From Rummeliibacillus stabekisii (GTDB taxonomy: Bacteria; Bacillota; Bacilli; Bacillales_A; Planococcaceae), in contig NZ_BJVD01000001.1 in NCBI RefSeq assembly GCF_007988965.1, forward strand, positions 124,001 through 188,000: a DNA stretch of 64,000 bases, in the 5' to 3' direction. Positions 37,324 to 46,547 of the stretch are shown here, piece after piece. A program made the translations under genes and the position numbers. Position 1 is the stretch's first letter. Each line of letters begins with the position of its first letter. Below the pieces are notes generated by a model. The model was not told the DNA's origin. It did no database searches and saw nothing but the letters and a program-made list of their open reading frames with translations.

Positions 37324-38649
37324 TTATTTTCCAAGCTTATAATCATACTGATACACTACTTTCCCTGTTTCTTTGTTGATTTTATATTGATAACGCCCCG
37401 TCCAAGCATAGACAAACTTTGTGTCAGCGAATACTTCTAATGAAGTGGTGGCATTTTCAAGTGGAGCATCTAAAAGTTGCTCCCAGATCAAGTCTCGTTT
37501 TGTAAGATCAAGCAAGGCTAAGGTCTGTCGATTATCGTTGCGCTTTTTCTGATAAACAATGAGCTGCTTTTCAACAGGCTTACTTTCAACTAGCCTTACG
37601 CCCATTAGCTCGGGGTAAAGTTTTTTTATTTTCTCGCTTCGTTTTTCAACACCTGCTACACTCTCATCCCATCCTACTGGTAAAGTACGTATTTTATCAG
37701 CATAACTCGGATCTTCTTTTATTTCGTTCGTAGCTAAATTTAACTTAAAATAACGACCATCTAAGCCGTAAAGATAGACTTTATTTGGACCTTTAATAGA
37801 ATAGTCAGTATACATGTAGCTTAAATTATCTTCTAATACAGGGAATTTATTCAGAAAGTCTTTTTCGTCTGCTTGCCTTTTCCCTGTTTTTGGATCTATA
37901 AAATAAAGGGTTTTCTTTTTATTATTTAACACCAACAGTCCCTCGCTAGTCTCTCCTACTAAGTATTCTTGCCAAGTAGAGATCCTACTCCACAGCTTTT
38001 TACCAGTACGAAGATCAATAGCACTCATTAAGAAACCTTTAAAGTTGGTGGTTATTCCATTTTCTGTTCCATTGGGTGTAGTTTTACTTATTTTAACGAC
38101 GGATATTGGCTTTTCTTTTAAATCGAAGAGTACAACAGGTGATTCTAGTTCAATTCTTTTGGGTGCGAAAAGTCCATTAAACCCCCATAACAGGGATGAA
38201 AAAACGAAAAACACCGTTATTAAAAACGAGCTGAATTTCAAGAACATTTTACCTAAGGTTTGTTCTTTTTTCTTCAATTGATAAATTTGGCGAGGTATAA
38301 AAATAAATAATGATAGGATAACTAAGGCAGCAATCACTGTTAACAGAATGTAATCAGACCGCCAACCTGTTGGTATCCAATTGGCTAGATAATTTGGCTG
38401 CAGGAACTTGAGTAAGGCTGAACCAAGTAGAAAATTAAAGAACAGTACAATAATTAATTTTTTAAAAATCTTAATTATTGAAGAAGGCTCAGTTTCTTCG
38501 TTTCTCTTCTTCGCTACTATATAAATCATCTTGATAGGCAAATATAATAAACGGAGGTAGAGTAAGGTTAGAGCCGTATTATGTATTATATTAGTATTAA
38601 AGTTTAACAGCATAAGCCACTTTTCAAAAAAAATTGTTATTATATCCAT
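37324..38649 (-). CDS. Membrane-anchored PQQ-like beta-propeller protein, function unknown
   Basis: 441 residues. Four hydrophobic helices in the first 160 residues (about 20-42, 65-85, 100-120, 138-158), then an extracytoplasmic region with PQQ-like repeats: IDLRTGKKLWSR, FIDPKTGKR, LLDLTKRDLIWEQ, KINKETGKVVYQ. Such repeats form a propeller used for protein contacts. No catalytic motif seen. AAAGGATT before the ATG. Single gene; I cannot assign a role. Confidence 0.7.
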   Translation of the reverse strand: MDIITIFFEKWLMLLNFNTNIIHNTALTLLYLRLLYLPIKMIYIVAKKRNEETEPSSIIKIFKKLIIVLFFNFLLGSALLKFLQPNYLANWIPTGWRSDYILLTVIAALVILSLFIFIPRQIYQLKKKEQTLGKMFLKFSSFLITVFFVFSSLLWGFNGLFAPKRIELESPVVLFDLKEKPISVVKISKTTPNGTENGITTNFKGFLMSAIDLRTGKKLWSRISTWQEYLVGETSEGLLVLNNKKKTLYFIDPKTGKRQADEKDFLNKFPVLEDNLSYMYTDYSIKGPNKVYLYGLDGRYFKLNLATNEIKEDPSYADKIRTLPVGWDESVAGVEKRSEKIKKLYPELMGVRLVESKPVEKQLIVYQKKRNDNRQTLALLDLTKRDLIWEQLLDAPLENATTSLEVFADTKFVYAWTGRYQYKINKETGKVVYQYDYKLGK

Positions 38650-38696
38650 TTTCCAATCCTTTTAATTAAAATTTTCTTAATTATATCATTCTCTTC

Positions 38697-38933
38697 CTAT
38701 TTCTCACAGTTTTCACATGTACAAGGCCCAGGATTTGCCTCACCAGCCTCTAACATTTCCAGAAGCCCTAGTTTCAACAACCTGTCCTCACAAAAATCGT
38801 TCAGCAATTAATTAAATGTCACCTATGAATCGCCTAAGAACATCTTATTAATCGCGATTTGAATAACTTCATTATTCATATACTTAATTAAACCCTCTAA
38901 CTCAAATAAACTTCTATATTTTTCAGTCAATAC
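38697..38933 (-). pseudogene. Decayed unidentified gene with two in-frame stops
   Basis: One minus-strand frame reads LTEKYRSLFELEGLIKYMNN and EVIQIAINKMFLGDS, a TAG, four codons, a TAA, then LLNDFCEDRLLKLGLLEMLE and ANPGPCTCENCEK before its TAG. The cysteine cluster CTCENC at the end could bind zinc. The sequence reads as real protein across the stops, so I take it as a pseudogene. No family recognised. Confidence 0.35.
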
Positions 38934-39114
38934 TTAAGTTGCTTTTTTATAGCGTTAAAAATTATTTAGCCTGGATCTCTATTAAAATAGACCTTCGCAA
39001 CAATTTTTTAACCAAAATACCCCTTCTTTACAATATCTTATCTTTCTATCAATATCTGCTTAATAATAGTTGATTAAAGTATAGTTAGACCAAATAAAGG
39101 AGGAAATGTTATTG

Positions 39115-40497
39115 ATGAAATCATTCTTATCAAAAAAGCTAATCTCGATTGCAGCCGTATCTACTCTAGCACTTAGCAGCTTTACTATTGCTGGTTCAGA
39201 GGCAGAGGCTAAAAGTTCTTCCAAGAAAACAACGCCTAAAAATGTCATTTTCCTAATCGGTGATGGTATGGGGAACTCATATACTTCCGCGTACCGGTAT
39301 TTGAAAAATTCTTCAAACTCAAAGTTTAAAAACCAAACATCATTTGACAGGTACTTAGTTGGTCAACAAATGACTTACCCAGAAGATCCGTTACAAAATG
39401 TAACTGACTCTGCTTCTGCAGCAACGGCTATGTCAGCAGGGGTAAAAACGTACAATAATGCAATAGCAGTCGATAATAATAAGAAAGATGTGAAAACAGT
39501 CCTCGAATCAGCAAAAGAAATGGGCAAGGCAACTGGTTTAGTTGCTACTTCTGAAATTACACATGCTACTCCCGCTGCTTTCGGATCACATGATGAAAGC
39601 CGTAAGAATATGAACGGTATTGCTGATGATTACTTTGATGAATTAGTAAAAGGAAAACATAAAATTGATGTATTACTCGGCGGAGGCAAATCTAATTTCG
39701 TACGAGAAGATCGTGATTTGACAAAAGAATTTAAAAAAGATGGCTATAACTATGTTACCTCGAAAGCTGAATTACAAAAGAATAAGAATAAACAATTACT
39801 CGGATTATTTGCTGATGGCGGTATGGACAAGATGATTGATAGAAATGCCGAAACCCCTTCTCTCGCAGATATGACCAATTCAGCAATAAAACAGCTCAGC
39901 AAAGATAAAGACGGCTTCTTCTTAATGATTGAAGGAAGCCAAATTGATTGGGCAGGCCATGACAACGACATCGTTGGCGCTATGAGTGAAATGAAGGATT
40001 TTGAAAAAGCATTTCAAGCTGCTATCAATTACGCTAAAAAAGACAAAAACACATTAGTTGTGGCAACTGCCGATCACTCTACTGGCGGATTTTCGTTAGC
40101 AGCAAATGATGACTATAATTGGTTCCCTGAAGCCATTAAAGCTGCAAAGAAAACTCCTGATTTTATGGCAGCACAAATTGCTGGAGGAGCCGATGTTGAA
40201 GGTACATTAAAGAAATATAGCGGTTTGTCTTTAACAGAAGATGAAATCAATTCTGTAAAAGAAGCCAACACAGGTAAAGTAACAGATATCGATAATGCTA
40301 TCGAGAAAATTTACGATAAGCGTTCAAACACAGGATGGACTACTGGCGGGCATACTGGAGAAGATGTAAATGTTTATGCATTTGGTCCAGAATCAACAAA
40401 ATTTGCAGGCCAAATCGATAATACAGATCAAGCGAAAATTATCTTTAATCTAATTGAAAAAAATAAAAAGAATAAAACAAAGATTAAAGATAAATAA
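39115..40497 (+). CDS. Alkaline phosphatase
   Basis: 460 residues, secreted. Sec signal peptide ending SEAEA-KS (about residue 32). Alkaline phosphatase fold with the metal-binding IFLIGDGMGNSY, the phosphorylated serine in VTDSASAATAMSAG, and the metal ligands in EGSQIDWAGHDND, TADHSTGG and GGHTGEDV. Size and order match B. subtilis PhoA/PhoB. I chose ATG at 39115 because GGAGG is 11 nt upstream; the ATG at 39106 is only two bases from that site. TTTACA-like half sites upstream could be Pho boxes but are weak. Confidence 0.93.
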   Translation: MKSFLSKKLISIAAVSTLALSSFTIAGSEAEAKSSSKKTTPKNVIFLIGDGMGNSYTSAYRYLKNSSNSKFKNQTSFDRYLVGQQMTYPEDPLQNVTDSASAATAMSAGVKTYNNAIAVDNNKKDVKTVLESAKEMGKATGLVATSEITHATPAAFGSHDESRKNMNGIADDYFDELVKGKHKIDVLLGGGKSNFVREDRDLTKEFKKDGYNYVTSKAELQKNKNKQLLGLFADGGMDKMIDRNAETPSLADMTNSAIKQLSKDKDGFFLMIEGSQIDWAGHDNDIVGAMSEMKDFEKAFQAAINYAKKDKNTLVVATADHSTGGFSLAANDDYNWFPEAIKAAKKTPDFMAAQIAGGADVEGTLKKYSGLSLTEDEINSVKEANTGKVTDIDNAIEKIYDKRSNTGWTTGGHTGEDVNVYAFGPESTKFAGQIDNTDQAKIIFNLIEKNKKNKTKIKDK

Positions 40498-40606
40498 TAC
40501 TCAGCTTTTAATATCTTTTCATCCCAAAACAGGTATATTTTCTATTAAATCTGTGAGAAAGCAGGCGTCTAAATGGCGCCTCTTTTCATAAGTTGGAGGG
40601 TTTTCT

Positions 40607-41260
40607 TTGAAGAAATTGTTATCTATGACCTTTATATGTCTCTGCTTTGCCACATTAACTGCGGGCTGCTCATTCCAATCAAACTCTTCAACTGATACAC
40701 ATGTTGAAGCTGCAAGTAATAAGGATTACCTAAAAACGTATCAACCTAATCCTCAAGTAACAGACGATCGTACACTTTTAAAAACCGCGGATGATATAAC
40801 GGACAAGCGTGGTTATGCAAAATTAGAGAACATTAATTTATCTCAGAAAAGCTATAAAATTGGAGACATTACACTAACCATTCGTGATGTTAAAAAAATT
40901 CATCTTGAACCAACGTATAGTATGATGGATTATTTTCATGTTTTAACACAAGATGAAACATTTAGCGTTGTAAAAGCATTCGTAGAAATTACGAATAATA
41001 GCGATAAAAGTTTACTTTTCTCCCCTGTTGGATCACTGACTGCTAATACCGGACAAAAGTGGACGTTTGAACATGATATATACCTGGACGATATAACAGG
41101 AGAAATCAAGCCTCATGAAACGAAAAAAGGTAATATTGGTTATGTTTTAGAAAATGGTAGCAACCCCAGGGAATTCACCCTTCAAACGAGTGATATTTTT
41201 GATAATAAAGAGCAAAAAGTAGCAGCTGGCACAAAAATTATACTTACTTTGCCAAAGTAA
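40607..41260 (+). CDS. Lipoprotein with DUF4352-like domain
   Basis: 217 residues. TTG start five bases after GGAGGG. Signal peptide with lipobox TAGC (cysteine at about residue 21), a linker, and an immunoglobulin-like domain at about 85-215 (YKIGDITLTIRDVKKIHLEP; VVKAFVEITNNSDKSLLFSP; AAGTKIILTLPK) typical of DUF4352-type surface proteins. Function unknown. Separate from the phosphatase gene by a weak hairpin. Confidence 0.75.
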   Translation: MKKLLSMTFICLCFATLTAGCSFQSNSSTDTHVEAASNKDYLKTYQPNPQVTDDRTLLKTADDITDKRGYAKLENINLSQKSYKIGDITLTIRDVKKIHLEPTYSMMDYFHVLTQDETFSVVKAFVEITNNSDKSLLFSPVGSLTANTGQKWTFEHDIYLDDITGEIKPHETKKGNIGYVLENGSNPREFTLQTSDIFDNKEQKVAAGTKIILTLPK

Positions 41261-41334
41261 GAGTTTATGCCAGAAAGACAAAAAGAGGAAAATAAGGTGA
41301 TTCTCTTTTAGCCATTTACATATTCGATATACGA

Positions 41335-41370
41335 ACCAGCTAGCAATTCTATTGTTTGCTGGCTTTTTTG
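41335..41370 (+). terminator. Terminator of the DUF4352-like gene
   Basis: CCAGCTAGCAA and TTTGCTGG pair across ATTCTATTG, followed by CTTTTTT. Confidence 0.6.
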
Positions 41371-41416
41371 CAATAATACACTTAAGGATTATCAGGCAAC
41401 CCCTGTTTAACGATTA

Positions 41417-41761
41417 CTATTCAATTCCCAAAATTGAAAGAACCAATAATAGTATCATAAAAAAAATAAAGCAACTCAGTATATGAATTTTAATCGACTT
41501 TTGTTGTTTTTTACTTTTTCCTAATCCCGAAATAGCAATAATAATAAGTGATCCAAAAAATAAGAACATGATTGTTTGTGCAAATATCACTGACCAATAC
41601 ATTATAACAACTATAATCGTTAAATAGTTTAATAACATCAGTAACTTCAATACCTTAAAGGGATTATTAAAGTTTAATTTTTTCTTCATATTAAGTATGA
41701 ATATAACAAAAGATACTAAATATAAAATACAAAAAGTAATGCTAACAACAGACATAGACAA
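41417..41761 (-). CDS. Small hypothetical membrane protein
   Basis: 114 residues with four hydrophobic segments (about 5-24, 37-56, 60-80, 92-112) and a lysine-rich loop (GLGKSKKQQKSIKIH). No family recognised. Weak ribosome binding site. Confidence 0.5.
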   Translation of the reverse strand: MSMSVVSITFCILYLVSFVIFILNMKKKLNFNNPFKVLKLLMLLNYLTIIVVIMYWSVIFAQTIMFLFFGSLIIIAISGLGKSKKQQKSIKIHILSCFIFFMILLLVLSILGIE

Positions 41762-41929
41762 AATTAATTACCTTCTCTTTCCAAAATTAATGTATTCAAC
41801 TACCCTGCTCCTGAGGAACGTTTGTAAATAATTATCTTAATCTATTAGTTTTGATTTATATATTACTATTTATAGTATGATTGTATTGTTACTTTCACAT
41901 AGTGCCGTCGTCCTCAATTGACGGTTTGC

Positions 41930-42170
41930 TTATTTGTCCTCATATAAACAACCTTTTATAGCACCACCTATATCCCCTGCAATAGCTAACCCATAACATT
42001 TTAACATAAACAATTATATGAAGAGGAATCACCTTAGTGTCAACTGCAATGACCTTTTTATATGGGTTTATTCTTAGATTGATACCAATCTTTGTGATTC
42101 CTGTACAGCCTACACATGTATCTGTATAAGTGGTTGTTGTAACATACATAGACTTTGGCTTTGCTTTCAC
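41930..42170 (-). pseudogene. 3D-domain protein remnant, frameshifted
   Basis: The frame reads MYVTTTTYTDTCVGCTGITK, GINLRINPYKKVIAVDTKVI and PLHIIVYVKMLW, matching the start of 3D (Asp-Asp-Asp) domains found in cell-wall lytic proteins such as YocH. Family members continue YGxAIAGDTGGAIKG; here that part (YGLAIAGDIGGAIKG) is in another frame ending at 41930. The second catalytic-type Asp is therefore out of frame, and no secretion signal or promoter is left. Confidence 0.65.
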
Positions 42171-42287
42171 TTAATCATTAGTCGGCAACATACAAAACGA
42201 ACTAAAAAAAGAATTTCACCAATAGTATTAGAGCGTCCTAATGTATTCGTTTCTTAAACTATATACAATATTTGAAATAGAAAAAAG

Positions 42288-43082
42288 TTAAAAAATAGTC
42301 GGGACCATTCCACCATCCATACGGATTGGAGAACCTTTAAATGCGGTTGCATAAGGACTACACACAAATGTAGTTAGTCTACCAATTTCCATTGGCTTAA
42401 TAAATCGTTGTATTTCAGATTGTGGTAGGTTTTTAGACATAAAATCTTTCTCTTTTTCTGAAAAAGTCAAATCCTCATTAGGGTATATACCATCAATTAT
42501 TTGATGAACATTTTCAGAGAGTGTTGGTCCTGGTATAATTGTATTGACTGTAACTTCTTTTCCGATTGTTAATTTAGATAAGCTTTTTGATAATGATAAT
42601 AACATTGATTTTGTCATACAATACTGAGGCATTTGTCCTGATGGCATTATTGCTTCCTCACTCGCAATAAAGATAATGCGACCATAATTATTTTTTAACA
42701 TTTTAGGTAAATAAAATTTAGATAACCCATTTGCAGCAAGAACATTAGTGCGGAAGTATTTTTCCCATACTTCATCCTCAATGTCCTCAAATTGCATAAT
42801 TTCATAGATACCCATACTGTTAACTAAAATATCAATAGTGGGGGACTTTTTAAATAAAGCTTCTCTTTGTTGAATATCTACAATATCGGCTGTAGCATTT
42901 TGAGGAGAGGTAGCAGGGAACTCCGTTTTAATTTCATTTACAATTCGTTCTACCTCTTCATAATTTCGTCCATTAATTAGTACATTGACACCTTCTTTGG
43001 CAAGTTCAATGGCGATTGCTTTACCTATACCTTTCGTTGATCCTGTAACTAAAGCTGTTTTATTGTTTAATCCCATATCCAT
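42288..43082 (-). CDS. Short-chain dehydrogenase/reductase
   Basis: 264 residues, Rossmann fold. NAD(P) motif TGSTKGIG (about 14-21), NSMG in place of the usual NNAG, catalytic Ser (IIFIASEE) and YCMTK (Y-x-x-x-K). The C-terminal IRMDGGMVPTIF is usual for the family. AAAGGAG about 11 nt before the ATG. Substrate unknown. It lies 106 nt downstream of the AraC/OruR-type regulator on the same strand and may be its target. Confidence 0.9.
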   Translation of the reverse strand: MDMGLNNKTALVTGSTKGIGKAIAIELAKEGVNVLINGRNYEEVERIVNEIKTEFPATSPQNATADIVDIQQREALFKKSPTIDILVNSMGIYEIMQFEDIEDEVWEKYFRTNVLAANGLSKFYLPKMLKNNYGRIIFIASEEAIMPSGQMPQYCMTKSMLLSLSKSLSKLTIGKEVTVNTIIPGPTLSENVHQIIDGIYPNEDLTFSEKEKDFMSKNLPQSEIQRFIKPMEIGRLTTFVCSPYATAFKGSPIRMDGGMVPTIF

Positions 43083-43188
43083 AACACATTTCTCCTTTTC
43101 ATTTACCTTTTAGTTAATAATAAAAATAGATAATAATTAGGTTAATCTTTTCTAATATAATGTAAAAAATTGTACATATAAGGAAAAG

Positions 43189-44202
43189 TTAATTTATCGA
43201 GTTTGTATTTAAATGTTCAGTCCGCCAATTTGCGGGAGTATCACCTTCCCAAATGCGGAAAGCGCGGTAGAACGAGTTTTGGTCTTCGTATCCAATCATA
43301 AATCCTACTTCTTTAATATCGAACGAGGGGTTTGCCAAGTACTCCCGAGCCAACCCATATCGGACTTGTGTCAAAAGATGTTTGAAGCTCGTGCCTTCGT
43401 CCGTAAGACGTCGTTGCAAGGTGCGACCGCTCATCCCCAGCTCGCTTGCGACAGTCTTAATGTCAGGGCACCCTCCTGGTAGGCTACGTTTCAAGATCCA
43501 CTTGACCATTTCAGTGATTGAGCGACTGTGTTGCTGCTTATCCAACGATTTATCCAATACGGGAGTTAAAATCTCTAGCAACTCTTTGTTATACGAGACA
43601 AAAGGGAGGTCCAGATCTCCTCGATGTAGCGTCAACCTGTTACAATTTTCTCCAATCCGGATATGGCAGCCAAAGTAAGCTTCAAGTACCTCTTTGTCCC
43701 CCATTGATTGTGAAAATTCGATAGATCTCGCCATCAATGGTTTACCTGTGCCACGACGTCCAAGCTCCAAAAGAAATGCCAGCGTGATTCCAACCAGCAT
43801 AGATGGTCCCGATTGCTCGGTATACAACCAATCTAGTTCAATTGTACAGACCTCACCTTCCTCAGTGATACGAAGGCTTTCAGGAGGACACAGTTGTTTA
43901 TACCGTGCCATACGTTTTAAAGCGTCACGGTAGTCACGAGCATGGTAAGTCGCTAAGACGGCGGGTGGGTAATGCACTGTTTCAAAGACGGTCGTAAGCA
44001 TAATAATTCCTTCGGCAGTGTCATCAATGAGATCCGAATATGCCTGCCAAATCGCAAAATATTGTTGGGTGGTGACAGTAAGGTCAGTAATAATGGTGAG
44101 CGGTAGTTGTGCTTTTCGAGCCACTTCGTGGGGAGCAATCCCTAATTGATGTACGCCTGCCCAGAATCCTGCTGGGAATTTAATACGATTATGAGACTTC
44201 AT
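43189..44202 (-). CDS. AraC family regulator with arabinose-binding-like N-domain (OruR type)
   Basis: 337 residues. N-terminal PF12625-type domain (about 15-200: GFWAGVHQLGIAPHEVARKA; RYKQLCPPESLRITEEGEVC) and C-terminal HTH_18 (VASELGMSGRTLQRRLTDEG; DIKEVGFMIGYEDQNSFYRA). This architecture is common in proteobacterial OruR/ArgR-like activators and rare in Bacilli. The gene is visibly richer in G and C than its neighbours, with many GC-ending codons, suggesting transfer. AAAGGAGGA before the ATG. Probable regulator of the following dehydrogenase. Confidence 0.88.
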   Translation of the reverse strand: MKSHNRIKFPAGFWAGVHQLGIAPHEVARKAQLPLTIITDLTVTTQQYFAIWQAYSDLIDDTAEGIIMLTTVFETVHYPPAVLATYHARDYRDALKRMARYKQLCPPESLRITEEGEVCTIELDWLYTEQSGPSMLVGITLAFLLELGRRGTGKPLMARSIEFSQSMGDKEVLEAYFGCHIRIGENCNRLTLHRGDLDLPFVSYNKELLEILTPVLDKSLDKQQHSRSITEMVKWILKRSLPGGCPDIKTVASELGMSGRTLQRRLTDEGTSFKHLLTQVRYGLAREYLANPSFDIKEVGFMIGYEDQNSFYRAFRIWEGDTPANWRTEHLNTNSIN

Positions 44203-44718
44203 AATGGGTCCTCCTTTAGCTATCTATAAATTTATTAGTTCTGATTGTGTTTGCGTTCTACCTAGTTATCAGGATAGATATTATAATACCTATTTAATGT
44301 CGCCTTGTAACTAGTGGAGGGCGACATTTCGCTAGCCAACTGCGTCAACTAAATCCGTTAGTATTAGTACGATTAACGAAATGAAGCTGCCGATTAAATA
44401 GGCAGCTTCATTAAAAAGATATGATTCTTTCTTTTAGTAAATAATTTATAGTAATCTCAGCTTAATGGCTTTCATGCTTGATAATTATAGAGGGCTTTTT
44501 AAAGATTATGGGGCTGGTCATCATATTTTTCCTATCAGAAAAAATTAACATGTCTGCGTCAGCTTTGATAAGAGATTTGACGGTAACTTCTATTATTTCA
44601 TTTTTAAAGATGAAATTTTGTTTAATCATTTTAAATTTATCATTAAGAATGTCTCAACATAGGTAGTAAAGACGTTTACTTGAAATTCATTTTCAAACCA
44701 TTCAATAGAATGAACTAA
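44203..44718. other. Intergenic with two inverted repeats
   Basis: Holds a 9-bp inverted repeat (AATGTCGCC / GGCGACATT, 44296-44328) upstream of the AraC gene and a strong terminator at 44377-44413. A 55-codon minus-strand frame at 44462-44629 (IKQNFIFKNEIIEVTVKSLI onward) has no ribosome binding site and is not called. Confidence 0.5.
44377..44413. terminator. Strong bidirectional terminator
   Basis: AATGAAGCTGCC and GGCAGCTTCATT perfect arms, nine-base loop, flanked by A-rich sequence. About 310 nt downstream of the permease gene. Confidence 0.8.
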
Positions 44719-46080
44719 CTATTGTTTAATCTTTATTAATTTGTATCCAATGTAAAGAATCAAGAACCAAATCGGTGCAACAAACAATGCAACCCGCATA
44801 CCAGGAATGAACGCCATTAAGACAACGACCATTAATAAGAATGCTAGGGCAATATATGAAGAAATTGGATGCCAAGGCATTTTGAATTTCAGCGCTGCAA
44901 CTTCTTCTTTTGATTTTGCTTTACGGAATTTAATTTGTGTACATAAAATAATTGTCCAGCTCGTCACAACGGCAACTGTTGCCACCGCTGAGATGTATGT
45001 GAATACTTGCTCTGGTACGACATAGTTTAAGACAACGGCTATTAACAACATCGCAGACGAGAATAAAATACCACGGACAGGTGTACCATTTTTGCTTACT
45101 CGCTTGAACACTTTTGATCCCTGATTTTGTAATGCTAAGTTGTATAACATGCGGCCTGAACCATATAGTCCACTGTTGAATGCTGATACCGCTGCTGTAA
45201 TGACAACGAAGTTAATAATATGTGCTGCTGCGGGAATACCGATTGCATCGAATATTTGAACGAATGGGCTGCCACTTGAACCAACTTCATCCCAAGGATA
45301 AATCGCCATCATAACACCTAAAGCGCCAATGTAGAAAATTAAAATACGCCAAACGATATTGTTAATTGCCTTTGGCACTGATTTACTGGGATTTTTCGCT
45401 TCTCCAGCTGTGATACCAACTAGTTCTACGCCCCCAAATGAGAACATTACTAAGACGAAACACATTAACAATCCTTCAAGACCATTTGGCATGAAACCGC
45501 CATGTTCCCAAAGATTACTTAAGCCCATTGGCTCGCCATTATTACCGACACCGAAAATAATAATACATAAACCTACAATAATCATTGCAACAATTGCCAC
45601 AACTTTGATCATCGCGAACCAGAATTCGAATTCACCGTACATTTTTACATTCGCTAAGTTAACAAGTGTCATGACGACAAGAACGACAAGTGCAGTCACC
45701 CATTGTGGTATATCTGGGAACCAGTAGTTAATATATACGCCTACCACTGTTAATTCTGCCATCCCAACGACAATCCACATGAACCAATATGTCCATCCTG
45801 TTAAGAAGCCCGCGAATTTCCCTACATATTTATCGGCATACTTGCTGAATGAGCCAGAGACAGGTTCAGCAACAGCCATTTCGCCCAATGCACGCATGAT
45901 TGTGAAGATGACTAATCCGCCAATTAAATACGCTAGCAATACAGCAGGACCTGCTAATTGAATCGTTGAACTTGAACCATAAAATAAGCCGACGCCAATC
46001 GACCCACCCAGAGCAATTAATTGCATGTGACGGTTACTTAAACCACGTTTTAACTGTGAATCTTGATGATTTTCTTTCAT
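44719..46080 (-). CDS. Amino acid permease (APC family, AnsP/CycA/GabP type)
   Basis: 453 residues, twelve membrane helices. Begins LKRGLSNRHMQLIALGGSIG, the signature of the amino acid transporter (AAT) subfamily of APC proton symporters; further motifs are ALGEMAVAEPVSGSF and VMFSFGGVELVGITAGEAKN. GAGGAG upstream of the ATG. The gene is preceded by a T-box leader, so expression responds to an uncharged tRNA and the substrate is an amino acid. Alanine, glycine or their D-forms are plausible; not proven. Confidence 0.92.
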   Translation of the reverse strand: MKENHQDSQLKRGLSNRHMQLIALGGSIGVGLFYGSSSTIQLAGPAVLLAYLIGGLVIFTIMRALGEMAVAEPVSGSFSKYADKYVGKFAGFLTGWTYWFMWIVVGMAELTVVGVYINYWFPDIPQWVTALVVLVVMTLVNLANVKMYGEFEFWFAMIKVVAIVAMIIVGLCIIIFGVGNNGEPMGLSNLWEHGGFMPNGLEGLLMCFVLVMFSFGGVELVGITAGEAKNPSKSVPKAINNIVWRILIFYIGALGVMMAIYPWDEVGSSGSPFVQIFDAIGIPAAAHIINFVVITAAVSAFNSGLYGSGRMLYNLALQNQGSKVFKRVSKNGTPVRGILFSSAMLLIAVVLNYVVPEQVFTYISAVATVAVVTSWTIILCTQIKFRKAKSKEEVAALKFKMPWHPISSYIALAFLLMVVVLMAFIPGMRVALFVAPIWFLILYIGYKLIKIKQ

Positions 46081-46131
46081 ACTTCCTTACTCCTCATCCT
46101 GTGAAATTTTCAAAATATTTTGTGCAAAAAG

Positions 46132-46410
46132 GATAAAAAAAAACGCCCTTTTGGATTAACCAAAAGGACGATTCAACTCGTGTTACCACCTTTAATTTGT
46201 AAGCAACTCACATTGCTTACCTTAGAAAGTACGGCCAGTCATTTACTGACGATACTCTTGCACATGATTACGGATGCTTACCGGTATAGCCTACTAAGAA
46301 AAATCTTTTCGGTACACAGCTCCAAGATGAATTCTCAATCGTTTTACATGCACCTCTCAACAACCGGTAACTTTCTGTTCGTAAAAATGAATTGATACTA
46401 TTTCTTTTCA
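46132..46410 (-). promoter_or_regulatory. T-box leader of the amino acid permease
   Basis: Minus strand. The T-box element AAGGTGGTAACACGAG precedes a terminator stem CGTCCTTTTGG / CCAAAAGGGCG with a long T-run (46133-46170). Upstream, stem I closes with TTACCGGT / ACCGGTAA, and GGCTAT lies just before the 3' arm, making GGC (Gly) or GCT (Ala) the likely specifier. Binding of uncharged tRNA would release termination. Confidence 0.88.
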
Positions 46411-46547
46411 TAGCCTTTATTTTATACAAATGTTTTTGAATTGTTTTTAATTTTATACTTTAAAAATTTTTTGTCAATATATAATTATTAAATTTTCTTA
46501 AATTATTTATATTTTAATATAAATCCTTCACTAAAAAAAGGTATTCC

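Noticed and set aside
39000-39060. Possible Pho box repeats before alkaline phosphatase
   Set aside because: TTTACA-like half sites are poorly spaced; phosphate control is likely from the enzyme's role but not shown by the sequence.
44478-44666. 62-codon plus-strand frame and the opposing 55-codon minus frame
   Set aside because: Neither has a ribosome binding site or a recognised product.
46120-46395. 91-codon plus-strand frame
   Set aside because: It is the antisense of the T-box leader.
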